NCBI GenBank assembly: GCA_944385935.1
Contig: CALWZC010000007.1
Location: 62,001-126,000, forward strand
From: an uncultured Anaerofilum sp.
GTDB lineage: Bacteria; Bacillota; Clostridia; Oscillospirales; Ruminococcaceae
Length of the DNA stretch: 64,000 nucleotides
Reading direction: 5' to 3'
Positions 7,813 to 17,031 of the stretch are shown here, piece by piece. Within the stretch, counting starts at the first letter, position 1, and every line of letters starts with the position of its first letter. A program made the position numbers and the translations under genes. The notes beneath the pieces are model-generated. The model was given only the letters and a program-made list of their open reading frames with translations, did no database searches and had not been told where the DNA came from.

Positions 7813-7841
7813 TTTACCTTTTGTCCATTTATAGGTATACT
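7813..7841 (+). promoter_or_regulatory. Probable promoter of the AEC transporter gene
   Basis: TTTACC (7813-7818), 17 bases, TATACT (7836-7841). The rest of the 374-base divergent region 7537-7910 is AT-rich, carries the likely hpf -10 at 7621-7626, and shows nothing else recognisable. Confidence 0.5.
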
Positions 7842-7910
7842 TGTTAACAGAATATTTTTCAACCAATATCTTCCTATATCCAGAAAAAACAGCAAGGAGT
7901 ACCTTTTCTT

Positions 7911-8819
7911 ATGTCCCCTGTATTGACTCGAACATTTTTGTATATTATTGTGCTGCTTATGGGTTATGTGGGAAAGCGCACCAATCTATTCCGTACTTCC
8001 GACAGCCGCTTTTTATCCTCTCTTATTTTGTACATTACCCTTCCTTGTGCAGTGGTCAATGGGTTCCAAGGCGTGACCCTTTCTCCCGCTTTGGTGGCAA
8101 GTTTTGGTATTGGTCTTGCTGCCAACCTCATCTTATTATTAACTGGTTTATTATTATCTGCCAAACAAAGCCCCAAGCAAAGAGCTTTTTTTGCACTAAA
8201 TCTTTCTTCCTACAATGTGGGCAATTTTGCAATGCCTTTTTTAACAGGTATGCTTGCGGCAGATGGCTTTGCTGCTTTGTGTATGTTTGATATTGCAGTG
8301 GCAATGATGACCTATGGTGTAAATGTGGCTGTGGCAGATGGAATTATGGGCAGTGGCAAAGCCTTTTCCCTCAAGCCCATGTTTCGAAAAATTTTTACCA
8401 CTCCCACCTTTCTCACTTATATCCTGTTAATTGTTTTGTCTCTCCTTCATATTTCTTTGCCCTCTATGGTATTGGAGGTAACCGCTTTGGCGGGAGGTGC
8501 CAACGGATTTTTGGCTATGTTGAGCATTGGTATTTTGTTTGATATTCGATTGCCAAAAACTGGGGCAAAAGACCTTTTTCTATTGTTGATTACTCGCTAT
8601 GGTCTAAAATTCTGTATGGCATTTTGTGTATTTTTACTGCCTTTGCCAGCGGCGGTAAAACAAGGACTTATGGTGGTTTTGGTGGCACCTATTGCAAGTT
8701 CCGCCCCTCTCCTCACCGAAAATGCTGGTGCAGACGGGCAACTTTCTGCCATTGCCAATTCCATCAGTATTCCCCTTTCTATTGTTGCTATGAGTTTTAT
8801 GCTATCCATTTCTGGATAA
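7911..8819 (+). CDS. AEC family permease (auxin efflux carrier-like)
   Basis: A 302-residue integral membrane protein with about ten hydrophobic segments in the two-bundle AEC layout. Typical family sequences are LPCAVVNGF near residue 43, a central helix break NLSSYNVGNFAMPF near residue 98, and a C-terminal VAPIASSAPLLTENAGADGQLSAIANSISIPLS. Bacterial members export or import small organic acids or other anions; the substrate here cannot be read. The ATG has AAGGAG about 11 bases upstream. It is monocistronic with a strong terminator. Confidence 0.88.
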   Translation: MSPVLTRTFLYIIVLLMGYVGKRTNLFRTSDSRFLSSLILYITLPCAVVNGFQGVTLSPALVASFGIGLAANLILLLTGLLLSAKQSPKQRAFFALNLSSYNVGNFAMPFLTGMLAADGFAALCMFDIAVAMMTYGVNVAVADGIMGSGKAFSLKPMFRKIFTTPTFLTYILLIVLSLLHISLPSMVLEVTALAGGANGFLAMLSIGILFDIRLPKTGAKDLFLLLITRYGLKFCMAFCVFLLPLPAAVKQGLMVVLVAPIASSAPLLTENAGADGQLSAIANSISIPLSIVAMSFMLSISG

Positions 8820-8832
8820 AGCTGTAATATCT

Positions 8833-8881
8833 ATAGCGGCTGTGATTTTTCCAAACAGGAAAGACCACAGCCGCTATTTTT
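8833..8881 (+). terminator. Terminator of the AEC transporter gene
   Basis: ATAGCGGCTGTG (8833-8844) pairs exactly with CACAGCCGCTAT (8866-8877), followed by a T-run on the plus strand. The stem may also stop the convergent NYN gene. Confidence 0.85.
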
Positions 8882-9690
8882 TATCTATTTTCCATTTCTT
8901 TTTTCAGATTGGTGTATTCTGATTTTACAGTTCTGTAAAGTTCCAGCCCTTTTTTCTGCCCATATTTTGCAATCAATTTTCTATAAAATTCCTGCTTCCC
9001 TTGGCTTTTTGCCAAAATTTCCAGAATGTCTTCTCTTTCCTGTTTGTCTTGTGCTGGTTTTTTGGGTGGTTGTTCTGATGTTTTGGTTTGGGGCTGTTTT
9101 TGCTTTTTGGGTTTTGGCTGGGCTTCTACTTTAGCTGTTTTTCCTTGCTTTTCTACTATAGCTTCCTTTTCTTGTTGCTCATCTTCGTTTTGTTCCAATG
9201 TTACAGGCTGTGATACTTCTTCTATCACAGGAGTTGGATGAACAACTACAATTTCAGGGGTGGACACTGGCTCCAACTGGGGTACTTGCTCTGATTCCAA
9301 CAATCTGCTATGGGCAAGGCAATTTTCCAGTGTTCCACGACGGTATACAATACACTGGGTTTCTACAAAACCACTTGTCCAAAAATCCCGCAAAACATCA
9401 AAGCCGCCATCATTACTAACAATGTATAGATGGCTATATTCTCCAGTTCCTAGCAAATATCCCAACAGGCTTGATAACTGAAAATCCAGCGAGTTTTTTC
9501 CACCTCTGCGAATCTGGTAATAGTCTACACAGGCCGGACTTTCCATGATTTTCTGGTGCATTTCAAAACTAATGGTATTGGAATTTGCACTATAAAGAAT
9601 AATGACCTCATCAGCAGTGGTAAGGTGTTCTAAACCCGCTAAACCAGCGGATTTTACATTTTCAAAGTCAATCAAAAAAGCACGTTTCAT
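8881..9690 (-). CDS. NYN-domain (PIN-like) putative ribonuclease
   Basis: A 269-residue protein. Residues 1-150 form a NYN/PIN-like nuclease domain with the expected metal-binding acidic residues: Asp in AFLIDFENVK, Asp in KNSLDFQLSSLLGYLLG and Asp in VSNDGGFDVL. Residues about 155-225 are a charged, Pro/Gln/Lys-rich linker, and the C-terminal 40 residues look like a small helical domain (AKSQGKQEFYRKLIAKYG). NYN proteins act on RNA. The start is set by AAGGAGAGAAAAG before ATG 9690; the longer frame has no such site. It is separated from galK by a terminator, so it is its own unit. Confidence 0.8.
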   Translation of the reverse strand: MKRAFLIDFENVKSAGLAGLEHLTTADEVIILYSANSNTISFEMHQKIMESPACVDYYQIRRGGKNSLDFQLSSLLGYLLGTGEYSHLYIVSNDGGFDVLRDFWTSGFVETQCIVYRRGTLENCLAHSRLLESEQVPQLEPVSTPEIVVVHPTPVIEEVSQPVTLEQNEDEQQEKEAIVEKQGKTAKVEAQPKPKKQKQPQTKTSEQPPKKPAQDKQEREDILEILAKSQGKQEFYRKLIAKYGQKKGLELYRTVKSEYTNLKKEMENR

Positions 9691-9735
9691 CTTTTCTCTC
9701 CTTTCAAACTGCTCAACAAATTTGTTTACAGATAA

Positions 9736-9770
9736 CAAAACCGATTCATCCCTTGTTTGAGATGAATCGG
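9736..9770 (-). terminator. Terminator of galK
   Basis: CCGATTCATC (9741-9750) pairs exactly with GATGAATCGG (9761-9770). On the minus strand the stem is followed by TTTTG. Confidence 0.75.
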
Positions 9771-9801
9771 CTATATAGTATTTATCTCCCCAATGGCTGC
9801 A

Positions 9802-11094
9802 TTACATATCAGTGGTAACAGCAACTGCACCATAGTTGCGCACATTCAGCACATAACAAGCACCCTCGCCAAATACCTTTTCAATCTGGGTTTTGTAGGT
9901 TTCCAACATAGAGAAAGGAACAAAGGCTTGAATGGTTCCGGCAAAGCCGCCACCCTGCAAACGCCATGCGCCTTTTCCTTCCAAAATATGCTGAGAAACT
10001 GCTACACCCAAAGCTACTCCCTGCTCTTTGGGAGATTTGATGCTGTAGGCATTCTGGTTATACTCAAAGCTAGAATGTCCACCTTGGATAATGTGTGCCA
10101 AAAAGTCTGCAAAACGGTCTTGCTCTACAGCGGTATACAGCTCTTTTGCACGGCGGCACTCTGCAAAGAAGTGCATTGCACGCAGGCAAGCACGGTCACC
10201 AAGCTGTTCCCGTAAAGCTGCCAAATTGTCAAATACTTGCTCCTCAGATACCTCACGCAAAACCTTTTTGCCAAAGAATGCAGCTACCTGCTCCATTTCG
10301 CTGCGAATAGCTGCATAGTCGTCGGTCAAATCTGCATGGCTGCCTTTTGTGTCGGTAATGCATAATGCAAAGCCATGCTTTTCCAAATCAAAAGCAATTT
10401 TGTTTACAATGGGCTGTGTGGGGTCTGCAAAATCAATGGTAATTGCTCCACCCACTGCGCAAGCAGTTTGATCCATCAGGCCGCAAGGCTTACCAAAGAA
10501 TACATTTTCCGCATACTGGCTGATTTTTGCAATCTCTACTTGGTCAATATTGCTATTACCATATTCCCCTACAAAAATAGCACCGATAACAACCTCAAAG
10601 GCCGCAGAACTGGACAGACCTGAACCACTCAACACGGAGCTGGTACTATAGCCGTCAAAGCCGCCAACTTTGCCACCCTTTTGCAGAATGCCAGCAGCAA
10701 CACCACGAATCAGTCCATTACTGCTGCCCATTTCCTGTTGTTGGGGTTCCATTACAGACAAATCCACCTCAAAAGGCTTATCAAAACCTTCCGATTTCAG
10801 CCGAACAACATTGTCATCATTGCGGCTTACTACTGCAATAATATCCAAATCCACAGCGGCTGCCATTACCACACCATTGTTGTGGTCTACATGGTTTCCA
10901 CCAATTTCAGTGCGGCCGGGGGCAGAATACAAGGCAACTTCCCGTTCTGTGCCATATTCTTTGGCAAAACTCTCCAAAGCCTTTATGTATCGCTGTTTTT
11001 GTGCTTCCAGTTGCCCAGAGCCATACAACTTGGTAAAGGATGTGTCATACTCACCAGCAATAATTTTTTCCATCAGTTGTGTTACATTTGCCAT
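9802..11094 (-). CDS. galK: Galactokinase
   Basis: A 430-residue GHMP kinase that phosphorylates galactose at C1 in the Leloir pathway. The galactokinase signature GRTEIGGNHVDHNNG is at residues 60-74, the ATP-binding GHMP loop is GSGLSSSAAFEVVIG near residue 157, and the catalytic-Asp region reads GKPCGLMDQTACAVGG near residue 200. The C-terminal GHMP region contains WRLQGGGFAGTIQAFV. It is slightly longer than E. coli GalK. AAGGA lies upstream of the ATG. The divergent AraC-type gene 204 bases away is the likely regulator. No galT or galE is in the window. Confidence 0.93.
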   Translation of the reverse strand: MANVTQLMEKIIAGEYDTSFTKLYGSGQLEAQKQRYIKALESFAKEYGTEREVALYSAPGRTEIGGNHVDHNNGVVMAAAVDLDIIAVVSRNDDNVVRLKSEGFDKPFEVDLSVMEPQQQEMGSSNGLIRGVAAGILQKGGKVGGFDGYSTSSVLSGSGLSSSAAFEVVIGAIFVGEYGNSNIDQVEIAKISQYAENVFFGKPCGLMDQTACAVGGAITIDFADPTQPIVNKIAFDLEKHGFALCITDTKGSHADLTDDYAAIRSEMEQVAAFFGKKVLREVSEEQVFDNLAALREQLGDRACLRAMHFFAECRRAKELYTAVEQDRFADFLAHIIQGGHSSFEYNQNAYSIKSPKEQGVALGVAVSQHILEGKGAWRLQGGGFAGTIQAFVPFSMLETYKTQIEKVFGEGACYVLNVRNYGAVAVTTDM

Positions 11095-11169
11095 ACTGAA
11101 AAAATCCTTTCTCTATTTTATCCAAGGCGGCAAAGCAGAGCTCCCGCCCATTTATCATTTCCTATTCTC

Positions 11170-11197
11170 ATTATAAAGAATATTCTGGCTTTGTAAA
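11170..11197 (-). promoter_or_regulatory. Probable galK promoter
   Basis: On the minus strand, TTTACA (11197-11192), 16 bases, TATAAT (11175-11170). A plus-strand TATAAT at 11242-11247 may serve the divergent AraC gene. CAACA and TGTTG half-sites near 11214-11231 could be an operator in between. Confidence 0.5.
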
Positions 11198-11298
11198 CAG
11201 GCTTTTTTCACATCAACATGGACTTTTGTTGACGGTTTTGCTATAATGTCTTTATCAAAAGCCATTCCAGCCATTCCTTTTGTTCGAGGTGATTTTTC

Positions 11299-12141
11299 TT
11301 GTCCAATTTATACAAACAATCCTTTAAACAAAATTATACAGAAAATGTTTCTTTGTCTATCTTTAATTGTGGCATTCAGCGGTGTGAAGGGGGATATACA
11401 TGGGGCCCCGGTATTCGTGACCACTATCTAATTCACATGATTTTAAAAGGAAAGGGCAGCTATTGTGTATCTGGCAAAGAATACACCCTAAAACAAGGAG
11501 ATTTGTTTCTTGCCAAACCCAACCAGCTGATTACCTATACTGCCGACCAAAACGACCCTTGGGAATATGCTTGGGTTGGTTTTAATGGTGCTTGTGCCAA
11601 TCGGTTGGTTTCTCAGCTTCCCTTTTGGGAAAATGCACCTGTTCATCACTGCGCCAATTTTGACAAGGTAAGTTTTGAACTGTTGCAGATTTTTGAAAAC
11701 AGAGGTTCTTCCTCGGTGAATGAAACCGCTATGATTGGTCACCTATACCTGTTTATTGCCCATTTAACCCAAGAGGCATTGGCACAAAATCCTCGCAACA
11801 ACACCTCCAGTGCACAATACGTTCATGGAGCCATCAAATTTATTCAATTTAACTATTTCCATGACATTAGTATTGATGACATCGCCAAGGCTGTGGGGGT
11901 AAGCCGCAGCCACCTATATCGGGTGTTTATGAGCAATGTGGGGCAATCCCCCATTGATTACCTTACCAGTTATCGCATCTCAGAGGCCTGCTCTCTGCTG
12001 AAAAATTCCCAGCTTTCCATTGCAGAAATTGCTGTCAGTGTAGGCTTTTTTGACCAGTTTTATTTTTCTCGTGTGTTTAAAAAAGCAAAGGGGATTCCTC
12101 CCAGCAAATACCTTGCTAGCTTAGAAAGTTCTTCCACATAA
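11299..12141 (+). CDS. AraC family transcriptional regulator
   Basis: A 280-residue regulator. The N-terminal half is a cupin-like sugar-sensing domain (HMILKGKGSYCVSGKEYTL, GDLFLAKPNQLITY). The C-terminal 100 residues carry two helix-turn-helix motifs, ISIDDIAKAVGVSRSHLYRVF and LSIAEIAVSVGFFDQFYFSRVFKK. It starts at TTG 11299 with an AGGTGAT site 7 bases upstream. Divergence from galK suggests control of galactose or galactoside use, in the manner of MsmR/RafR-type regulators; this is inference. The methyltransferase gene follows within 30 bases. Confidence 0.88.
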   Translation: MSNLYKQSFKQNYTENVSLSIFNCGIQRCEGGYTWGPGIRDHYLIHMILKGKGSYCVSGKEYTLKQGDLFLAKPNQLITYTADQNDPWEYAWVGFNGACANRLVSQLPFWENAPVHHCANFDKVSFELLQIFENRGSSSVNETAMIGHLYLFIAHLTQEALAQNPRNNTSSAQYVHGAIKFIQFNYFHDISIDDIAKAVGVSRSHLYRVFMSNVGQSPIDYLTSYRISEACSLLKNSQLSIAEIAVSVGFFDQFYFSRVFKKAKGIPPSKYLASLESSST

Positions 12142-12168
12142 TACAGAAAAATAGGAGGACAAACCATT

Positions 12169-12912
12169 TTGGTGCAAAATATTTATGACCATCCCGATTT
12201 TTTTGAGGGATATAAGCATCTACGAGAGAATGCCTCCTCTGCCAACCGATTGATAGAACAACCTGCATTGTTTGCGCTGCTTCCCGACCTATCCAACAAA
12301 ACAGTGTTGGATTTGGGCTGTGGCTGGGGAGAAAATTGCAAGGAATTTGTCTCCCGTGGGGCAAAGAAAATCGTTGGCATTGATTGTTCTCAGAATATGC
12401 TGGAGATGGCAAAAAAAGAAAACCCTTTTGATAGTGTGGAGTTTTTTCGGTTGCCTATGGAATATGTTGTGGCTCTCCCCTATCACTTTGATGTTGTAGT
12501 CAGCTCTTTGGCTGTGCATTATGTGGAAGATTTTTCCCGATTGGCAAAGGATATTTTTCAGCTTTTGCAGCCCGGAGGTATCTTTCTTTTCTCCCAAGAA
12601 CATCCCTTGACCACTGCCATTTTGGACAAAAATCCCTGTTGGGAACAAAATAATTCTCAGGAGGTTATTGGATATCGTCTATCTGGATATGGCATGACTG
12701 GGGAAAGAAAGGTAGATTGGTTGGTAGATGATGTAGTAAAATATCATCGTTCCTTTTCAGATATTTTCTCCGCACTGTTGGAAGCTGGTTTTTCTATACA
12801 AGCTGTAAAAGAACCCCTTCCTTCACAACAGATTATAGAACAGTATCCAAGGTATCAAAAATGCTTTCATAAACCAGATTTTCTTTTAATAAAATGTCAA
12901 AAACCCTTTTAA
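12169..12912 (+). CDS. Class I SAM-dependent methyltransferase
   Basis: A 247-residue methyltransferase of the Methyltransf_11/25 type. The SAM-binding motif I VLDLGCGWGENCKEF starts near residue 46, the acidic residue ending strand 2 is in IVGIDCSQNML, and motif IV is FDVVVSSLAVHYVEDF. A C-terminal region with HRSFSDIFSALLEAGF resembles small-molecule methyltransferases. The substrate is not evident. The TTG start at 12169 lies 10 bases after AGGAGG; a GTG one codon on is possible. It lies 27 bases after the AraC gene, so it is probably co-transcribed. Confidence 0.85.
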   Translation: MVQNIYDHPDFFEGYKHLRENASSANRLIEQPALFALLPDLSNKTVLDLGCGWGENCKEFVSRGAKKIVGIDCSQNMLEMAKKENPFDSVEFFRLPMEYVVALPYHFDVVVSSLAVHYVEDFSRLAKDIFQLLQPGGIFLFSQEHPLTTAILDKNPCWEQNNSQEVIGYRLSGYGMTGERKVDWLVDDVVKYHRSFSDIFSALLEAGFSIQAVKEPLPSQQIIEQYPRYQKCFHKPDFLLIKCQKPF

Positions 12913-12921
12913 CTGCCAAAA

Positions 12922-12955
12922 AAGAGGTCATGCTGTCTAGGCAAGACCTCTTATA
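12922..12955. terminator. Bidirectional terminator between the methyltransferase and SulP genes
   Basis: AAGAGGTC (12922-12929) pairs with GACCTCTT (12945-12952). There are T-rich tracts on both sides, with a clear T-run on the minus strand. Confidence 0.8.
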
Positions 12956-12957
12956 TT

Positions 12958-14598
12958 TTAGCCTTTTGCCTCTGAATGGTTTTCCAACAAGGCTTTTTCA
13001 ACGCTCCAATAGAATGCGTTTTCCCCAAGTAAATCTGTGATTCCTGCCCTAGAAAGCATACTCATGGATGCTGGGGGCAAACCACAAATCATGATGGTAA
13101 CACCCTTTTCCTTAAGCTGGCGCAAAATAGGCAACAATGTTTGAACTGCTGACACATCAATGGAGGATACTCCTCGCATGGAAAGAAGCATTGTGTCACA
13201 GTCGGCTACTTTTTCGGGCAACTCCTCCAGTACATTGGTATTGGCAAACAGCAATGGCCCTGTGATATATGCCACCATTGCATTTTTATAACGCTCTTTC
13301 AAGGTGTCATCATCACAGCCCAGTCTACCCATGTCCACACGCTCATAGTTAATTTCCAGCTTGCTCAGTTTGGCAAGCATGAGCACCAAAGATAGACCAA
13401 CGCCCACAATAATCGCCACTGTCAAATCAAACAAAATTGTGAAAATCATTGTGACAACAAACTTGGAGATAGCTCCCTTGAACTTGTGGGAGAAGATATA
13501 CTTGATAGCTTCCCATTCGTTCATTCTCCATGCTGTCACCATAAGCACACCAGCAAGACCGGCAAGGGGAACATACTGGATAACTGGGGCAAGAACAAAC
13601 ATCATAATTAGCAGACCAACCGCATGGAACACACCGGTTAGACGAGTGACAGCACCAGACTTCACTGCAACAGATGTGCGAGCAAGTGCAGCAGTGGCAG
13701 GGATTCCGCCAAAGAATGGTAAAACAATATTTCCCACGCCTTGGGCAAACAATTCTTGGTCATTGTTTAATTTCACCCCTGTGGCACGTCCGGCAGAAGC
13801 TCCACACAACAGGCTTTCCAGCATATTCAGAATGGCAATGGAAAAGGCTGGTGCAATTAAAGCTGGCACTTTGGAAAAGTCAAATCCCGAAAGGCTCAAT
13901 CTGTCCTCTAAAAATAGGCTTTGTGGAATTTTGCCAACGGTTGCAATGTCCAACTTCAAGCCCATAGTCAAAGCAGTTGTTACAACAATGGCTATCAACG
14001 AGGCAGGTACAATAGCATTCCACTTTTTGGGGAATACCACCATCAACACTACCACAAACACCGCAATTAAAACAGTAGGTAAATCTGGTGTAAATCCCAG
14101 CTCTTTGTAGCTAAAAAGTTTTTCAACTGCGGTGGCACCTTCCGAATGGGTACCAAAAAAATTATCAATCTGGCCCAATGCAATGACAACTGCAATACCA
14201 GAGGTAAAACCAGTGATTACAGGAGATGGCACAAAGGAGGTCAACTCTCCTAAGTGCAAAATACCAGCAATCACCAAAATGACACCACTCATCAGTCCGG
14301 CAATAAACACACCTTGCAGTCCATACCCTGCAACCAGCGAGCCCAAAATAGCTGCCATAGCACCTGTGGGGCCTGAAATTTGATAATAGCCACCAGTGAG
14401 CATTGAAATAACAATACCTGCAATAATCGCCGTCACAAGACCCGTAGCGGCAGTGGCACCTGCAGACACACCAAAAGCAAGAGCCAATGGCAGCGCAACA
14501 GCCGCAACTGTAACACCTGCCATCAAGTCTTTGGAAAGTTTTTGGGCATTATATCCCTTGAACTCCAAAGAAAGAGCATTGAAAAAGTTTTTTACCAT
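12958..14598 (-). CDS. SulP family anion transporter with STAS domain
   Basis: A 546-residue SLC26/SulP transporter. The N-terminal 400 residues are strongly hydrophobic and include the family stretches AVALPLALAFGVSAGA, GGYYQISGPTGAMAAI and FVPSPVITGFTSGIAVVIALGQ. The STAS domain occupies about 425-535 (LLSMRGVSSIDVSAVQTL). Such proteins carry sulfate, bicarbonate or dicarboxylates; the substrate cannot be assigned. The ATG follows GGGGATAGC. It is transcribed alone from a promoter near 14742-14769 and convergent with the methyltransferase. Confidence 0.92.
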   Translation of the reverse strand: MVKNFFNALSLEFKGYNAQKLSKDLMAGVTVAAVALPLALAFGVSAGATAATGLVTAIIAGIVISMLTGGYYQISGPTGAMAAILGSLVAGYGLQGVFIAGLMSGVILVIAGILHLGELTSFVPSPVITGFTSGIAVVIALGQIDNFFGTHSEGATAVEKLFSYKELGFTPDLPTVLIAVFVVVLMVVFPKKWNAIVPASLIAIVVTTALTMGLKLDIATVGKIPQSLFLEDRLSLSGFDFSKVPALIAPAFSIAILNMLESLLCGASAGRATGVKLNNDQELFAQGVGNIVLPFFGGIPATAALARTSVAVKSGAVTRLTGVFHAVGLLIMMFVLAPVIQYVPLAGLAGVLMVTAWRMNEWEAIKYIFSHKFKGAISKFVVTMIFTILFDLTVAIIVGVGLSLVLMLAKLSKLEINYERVDMGRLGCDDDTLKERYKNAMVAYITGPLLFANTNVLEELPEKVADCDTMLLSMRGVSSIDVSAVQTLLPILRQLKEKGVTIMICGLPPASMSMLSRAGITDLLGENAFYWSVEKALLENHSEAKG

Positions 14599-14741
14599 GC
14601 TATCCCCTTATTTCAAAAGCTTTCTGAAAATGCAAATTTGACCTTTTGGCAGACAAAAGTTTTTGTTTTCCGCTGTATCTTCCAAATAGCTTTTATCATG
14701 TATCAAACCTATACTTTCAGATACGCCTGTAGTCTTATAAA

Positions 14742-14769
14742 ATTGTAGCACTTTTTCAATGTGAAGCAA
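14742..14769 (-). promoter_or_regulatory. Probable sulP promoter
   Basis: On the minus strand, TTGCTT (14769-14764), 16 bases, TACAAT (14747-14742). The 257-base gap to argF holds this and the argF terminator only. Confidence 0.45.
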
Positions 14770-14823
14770 ATATAAATAAAACATGTGGGTATATGGATAT
14801 CTTAATATAGAGAACAAAACCAC

Positions 14824-14853
14824 AAAGAGGGCATACAAAGGTATGCCCTCTTT
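14824..14853 (-). terminator. Terminator of the arginine operon
   Basis: AAAGAGGGCATAC (14824-14836) pairs exactly with GTATGCCCTCTTT (14841-14853) around a 4-base loop, directly after the argF stop. Confidence 0.8.
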
Positions 14854-14855
14854 GG

Positions 14856-15839
14856 TTATAGTGTTGCTGCCATCACCGCTTTGATGGTGTGCATCCGGTT
14901 TTCTGCCTCATCAAATACTACAGACTGTTGGCTTTCAAATACATCGTTGGTTACTTCCAACCCATCCAAAGCAAATTTTTCTCCAATTTCCTTACCAATG
15001 GTGGTTTTATGGTCGTGGAATGCTGGCAAACAGTGCATAAAAATGGCGGTGGGTTTGGCTTGCTTCATTACATTTGCATTTACCTGATAGGGAAGTAATG
15101 CCTCAATCCGCTGTTTCCATACTTGGGCAGGCTCTCCCATAGATACCCAAATATCGGTATAAATCACATCAGCATCTTTTACGGCCTTTTCTACGGATTC
15201 TTCAAAATGAAGGGTTGCACCAGTTTCTTTTGCAATTTCTTGGCATTGGTCAATCAACTGTTGGTTGGGGAAAAACTCTTTAGGGGCACAGGCAGTAAAA
15301 TCCATGCCCATTTTTGCACAACCAACCATAAGGGAATTTCCCATATTAAAGCGGGCATCTCCCATGTATACAAACTTTATGCCCTTTAGGGTTCCCAGCT
15401 TTTCTTTAATGGTCAAAAAATCTGCCAAAATTTGGGTTGGATGGAATTCATCTGTTAGTCCATTCCATACAGGAACACCAGCATAGGCGGCCAGTTCTTC
15501 TACGGTATCCTGTGCAAATCCACGGTACTCAATGCCGTCATACATTCTGCCCAATACACGGGCGGTGTCTGCAATGCTTTCTTTTGCGCCCATTTGAGAG
15601 GCTGAGGGGTCTAAGTAGGTTGCATTCATTCCCAAATCTGCCGCTGCCACCTCAAAGGCACAGCGGGTGCGGGTACTGGTTTTTTCAAACAGTAGTACAA
15701 TATTTTTCCCTTTGCAGAGAGGATGAGCAATTCCCTGCTTTTTTTGCTGTTTCAGCTCTGCTGCAAAGTCAATCAAACCTTGGATTTCTTCTGGTGTAAA
15801 ATCCAGCAACTTCAAAAAACTTTTTCCCTTTAAATTCAT
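14856..15839 (-). CDS. argF: Ornithine carbamoyltransferase
   Basis: A 327-residue ornithine transcarbamylase making citrulline from ornithine and carbamoyl phosphate. The carbamoyl-phosphate motif STRTR is at residues 55-59, and the ornithine-side motifs include [13 protein letters not shown] near residue 270 and [14 protein letters not shown] near residue 130. The start used, 12 codons inside the longest frame, begins MNLKGKSF and has GGGGAAAG upstream. It is the last gene of the argGHCJBDF operon, 16 bases after argD, followed by a terminator. A biosynthetic rather than catabolic role is inferred from this operon. Confidence 0.95.
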   Translation of the reverse strand: MNLKGKSFLKLLDFTPEEIQGLIDFAAELKQQKKQGIAHPLCKGKNIVLLFEKTSTRTRCAFEVAAADLGMNATYLDPSASQMGAKESIADTARVLGRMYDGIEYRGFAQDTVEELAAYAGVPVWNGLTDEFHPTQILADFLTIKEKLGTLKGIKFVYMGDARFNMGNSLMVGCAKMGMDFTACAPKEFFPNQQLIDQCQEIAKETGATLHFEESVEKAVKDADVIYTDIWVSMGEPAQVWKQRIEALLPYQVNANVMKQAKPTAIFMHCLPAFHDHKTTIGKEIGEKFALDGLEVTNDVFESQQSVVFDEAENRMHTIKAVMAATL

Positions 15840-15855
15840 GGTACTTTCCCCTCTC

Positions 15856-17031
15856 TCAATCCTCTTGTTTGGCACAAACTGTTTTTAGCACCTGTAGACC
15901 TTGCACCAAATGACGGATAGAAATGCTCAGTGGTGGAAGCAAACGAATTTTATTTTTGGCTTTTAGAACCAATACTCCCTTTTGCATACATTCTTCCACA
16001 ATTTTGGAAGCATCTCTTTGGGTTTCTACCCCCACCATCATGCCCAAACCGCTTACTGAAAGAATCCCCCTTGCACCGGTGAGCATTTCCGCAATCAATT
16101 TTGACTTTTCTTCCACCTGCTGCAAAAATGTTTCATCCAATCGCTGCAACACATTGATAGCACCTGCACAACAAATGGGATTGCCTCCAAAGGTAGAACC
16201 ATGGTCACCGGGTTGGTATACGTTGGCTGTTTTTTCATCAAACAAGGTTGCCCCCAATGGCAAGCCCCCAGCCAACCCTTTGGCGGTAGTGATGATATTG
16301 GGATGGATTCCGCTGTGCATATAGCCATAGAGCTTTCCGGTGCGACCGTTGCCGCATTGCACCTCGTCCACAATCAGCAATGCTCCATGCTTTTTGGCAA
16401 GCTGCTCCACCTGTTGCAGATAGGCGAAATCCAAGGCTTTTACACCGCCTTCCCCTTGTACTGGCTCCAACAGGATAGCTGCACAGGGATTTTCCTCTAA
16501 AAGCTGTTCCATCTGGGCAATATCCTCTGGTTCAGCATACAAAAAGCCCGGTGTAAGGGGCTGGAATTGACTATGAAATACCTCTTGCCCTGTGGCTGCC
16601 AAGGTGGTAATGGTTCTGCCATGGAAACTTCCTGCAAGGGTGATAATATTGGTGTATTCTTTGCCTAGGGTTTGGGCGGCATATTTGCGGGCAGCTTTGA
16701 TGGCACATTCATTTGCCTCTGCCCCAGAATTGGAGAAAAACACCTTTTTCATGCCTGTGCGCTCACACAACATTTTTGCCAGTTGTGGTGCCGGCTGGGT
16801 GTAGTACAAGTTGGATGTGTGGGATAGCTTTTGCATCTGTTGGCATACCGCTTCTATCCATTGGGAATCTGCTGCCCCAAAGGTATTGACAGCAATTCCA
16901 CTTCCCAAATCAATATAGCGGTTTCCTTGGTCATCCTTCAAAATAGAGCCTTTTCCCTCTACCAAAGTGATGGGGAAACGAGAGTATGTATGTGCAATAT
17001 AACTTTCATCCCATTGTTGTGTTTGTGTCAT
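15856..17031 (-). CDS. argD: Acetylornithine aminotransferase
   Basis: A 391-residue class III PLP aminotransferase converting N-acetylglutamate semialdehyde to N-acetylornithine. Key sequences are [17 protein letters not shown] near residue 102, [24 protein letters not shown] with the cofactor Asp, and the Schiff-base lysine in [22 protein letters not shown] precedes the ATG. The start overlaps the argB stop (ATGA at 17031-17028), so the two are translationally coupled. Confidence 0.95.
   Translation of the reverse strand: MTQTQQWDESYIAHTYSRFPITLVEGKGSILKDDQGNRYIDLGSGIAVNTFGAADSQWIEAVCQQMQKLSHTSNLYYTQPAPQLAKMLCERTGMKKVFFSNSGAEANECAIKAARKYAAQTLGKEYTNIITLAGSFHGRTITTLAATGQEVFHSQFQPLTPGFLYAEPEDIAQMEQLLEENPCAAILLEPVQGEGGVKALDFAYLQQVEQLAKKHGALLIVDEVQCGNGRTGKLYGYMHSGIHPNIITTAKGLAGGLPLGATLFDEKTANVYQPGDHGSTFGGNPICCAGAINVLQRLDETFLQQVEEKSKLIAEMLTGARGILSVSGLGMMVGVETQRDASKIVEECMQKGVLVLKAKNKIRLLPPLSISIRHLVQGLQVLKTVCAKQED

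Noticed and set aside
13361..14110. A 249-residue open frame on the plus strand
   Set aside because: It lies entirely antisense to the intact SulP gene, is rich in Thr, Ala and Pro from frame composition, and has no ribosome binding site or family match.
14608..14838. A 76-residue minus-strand frame between sulP and argF
   Set aside because: It covers the likely sulP promoter and has no start signal or family features.
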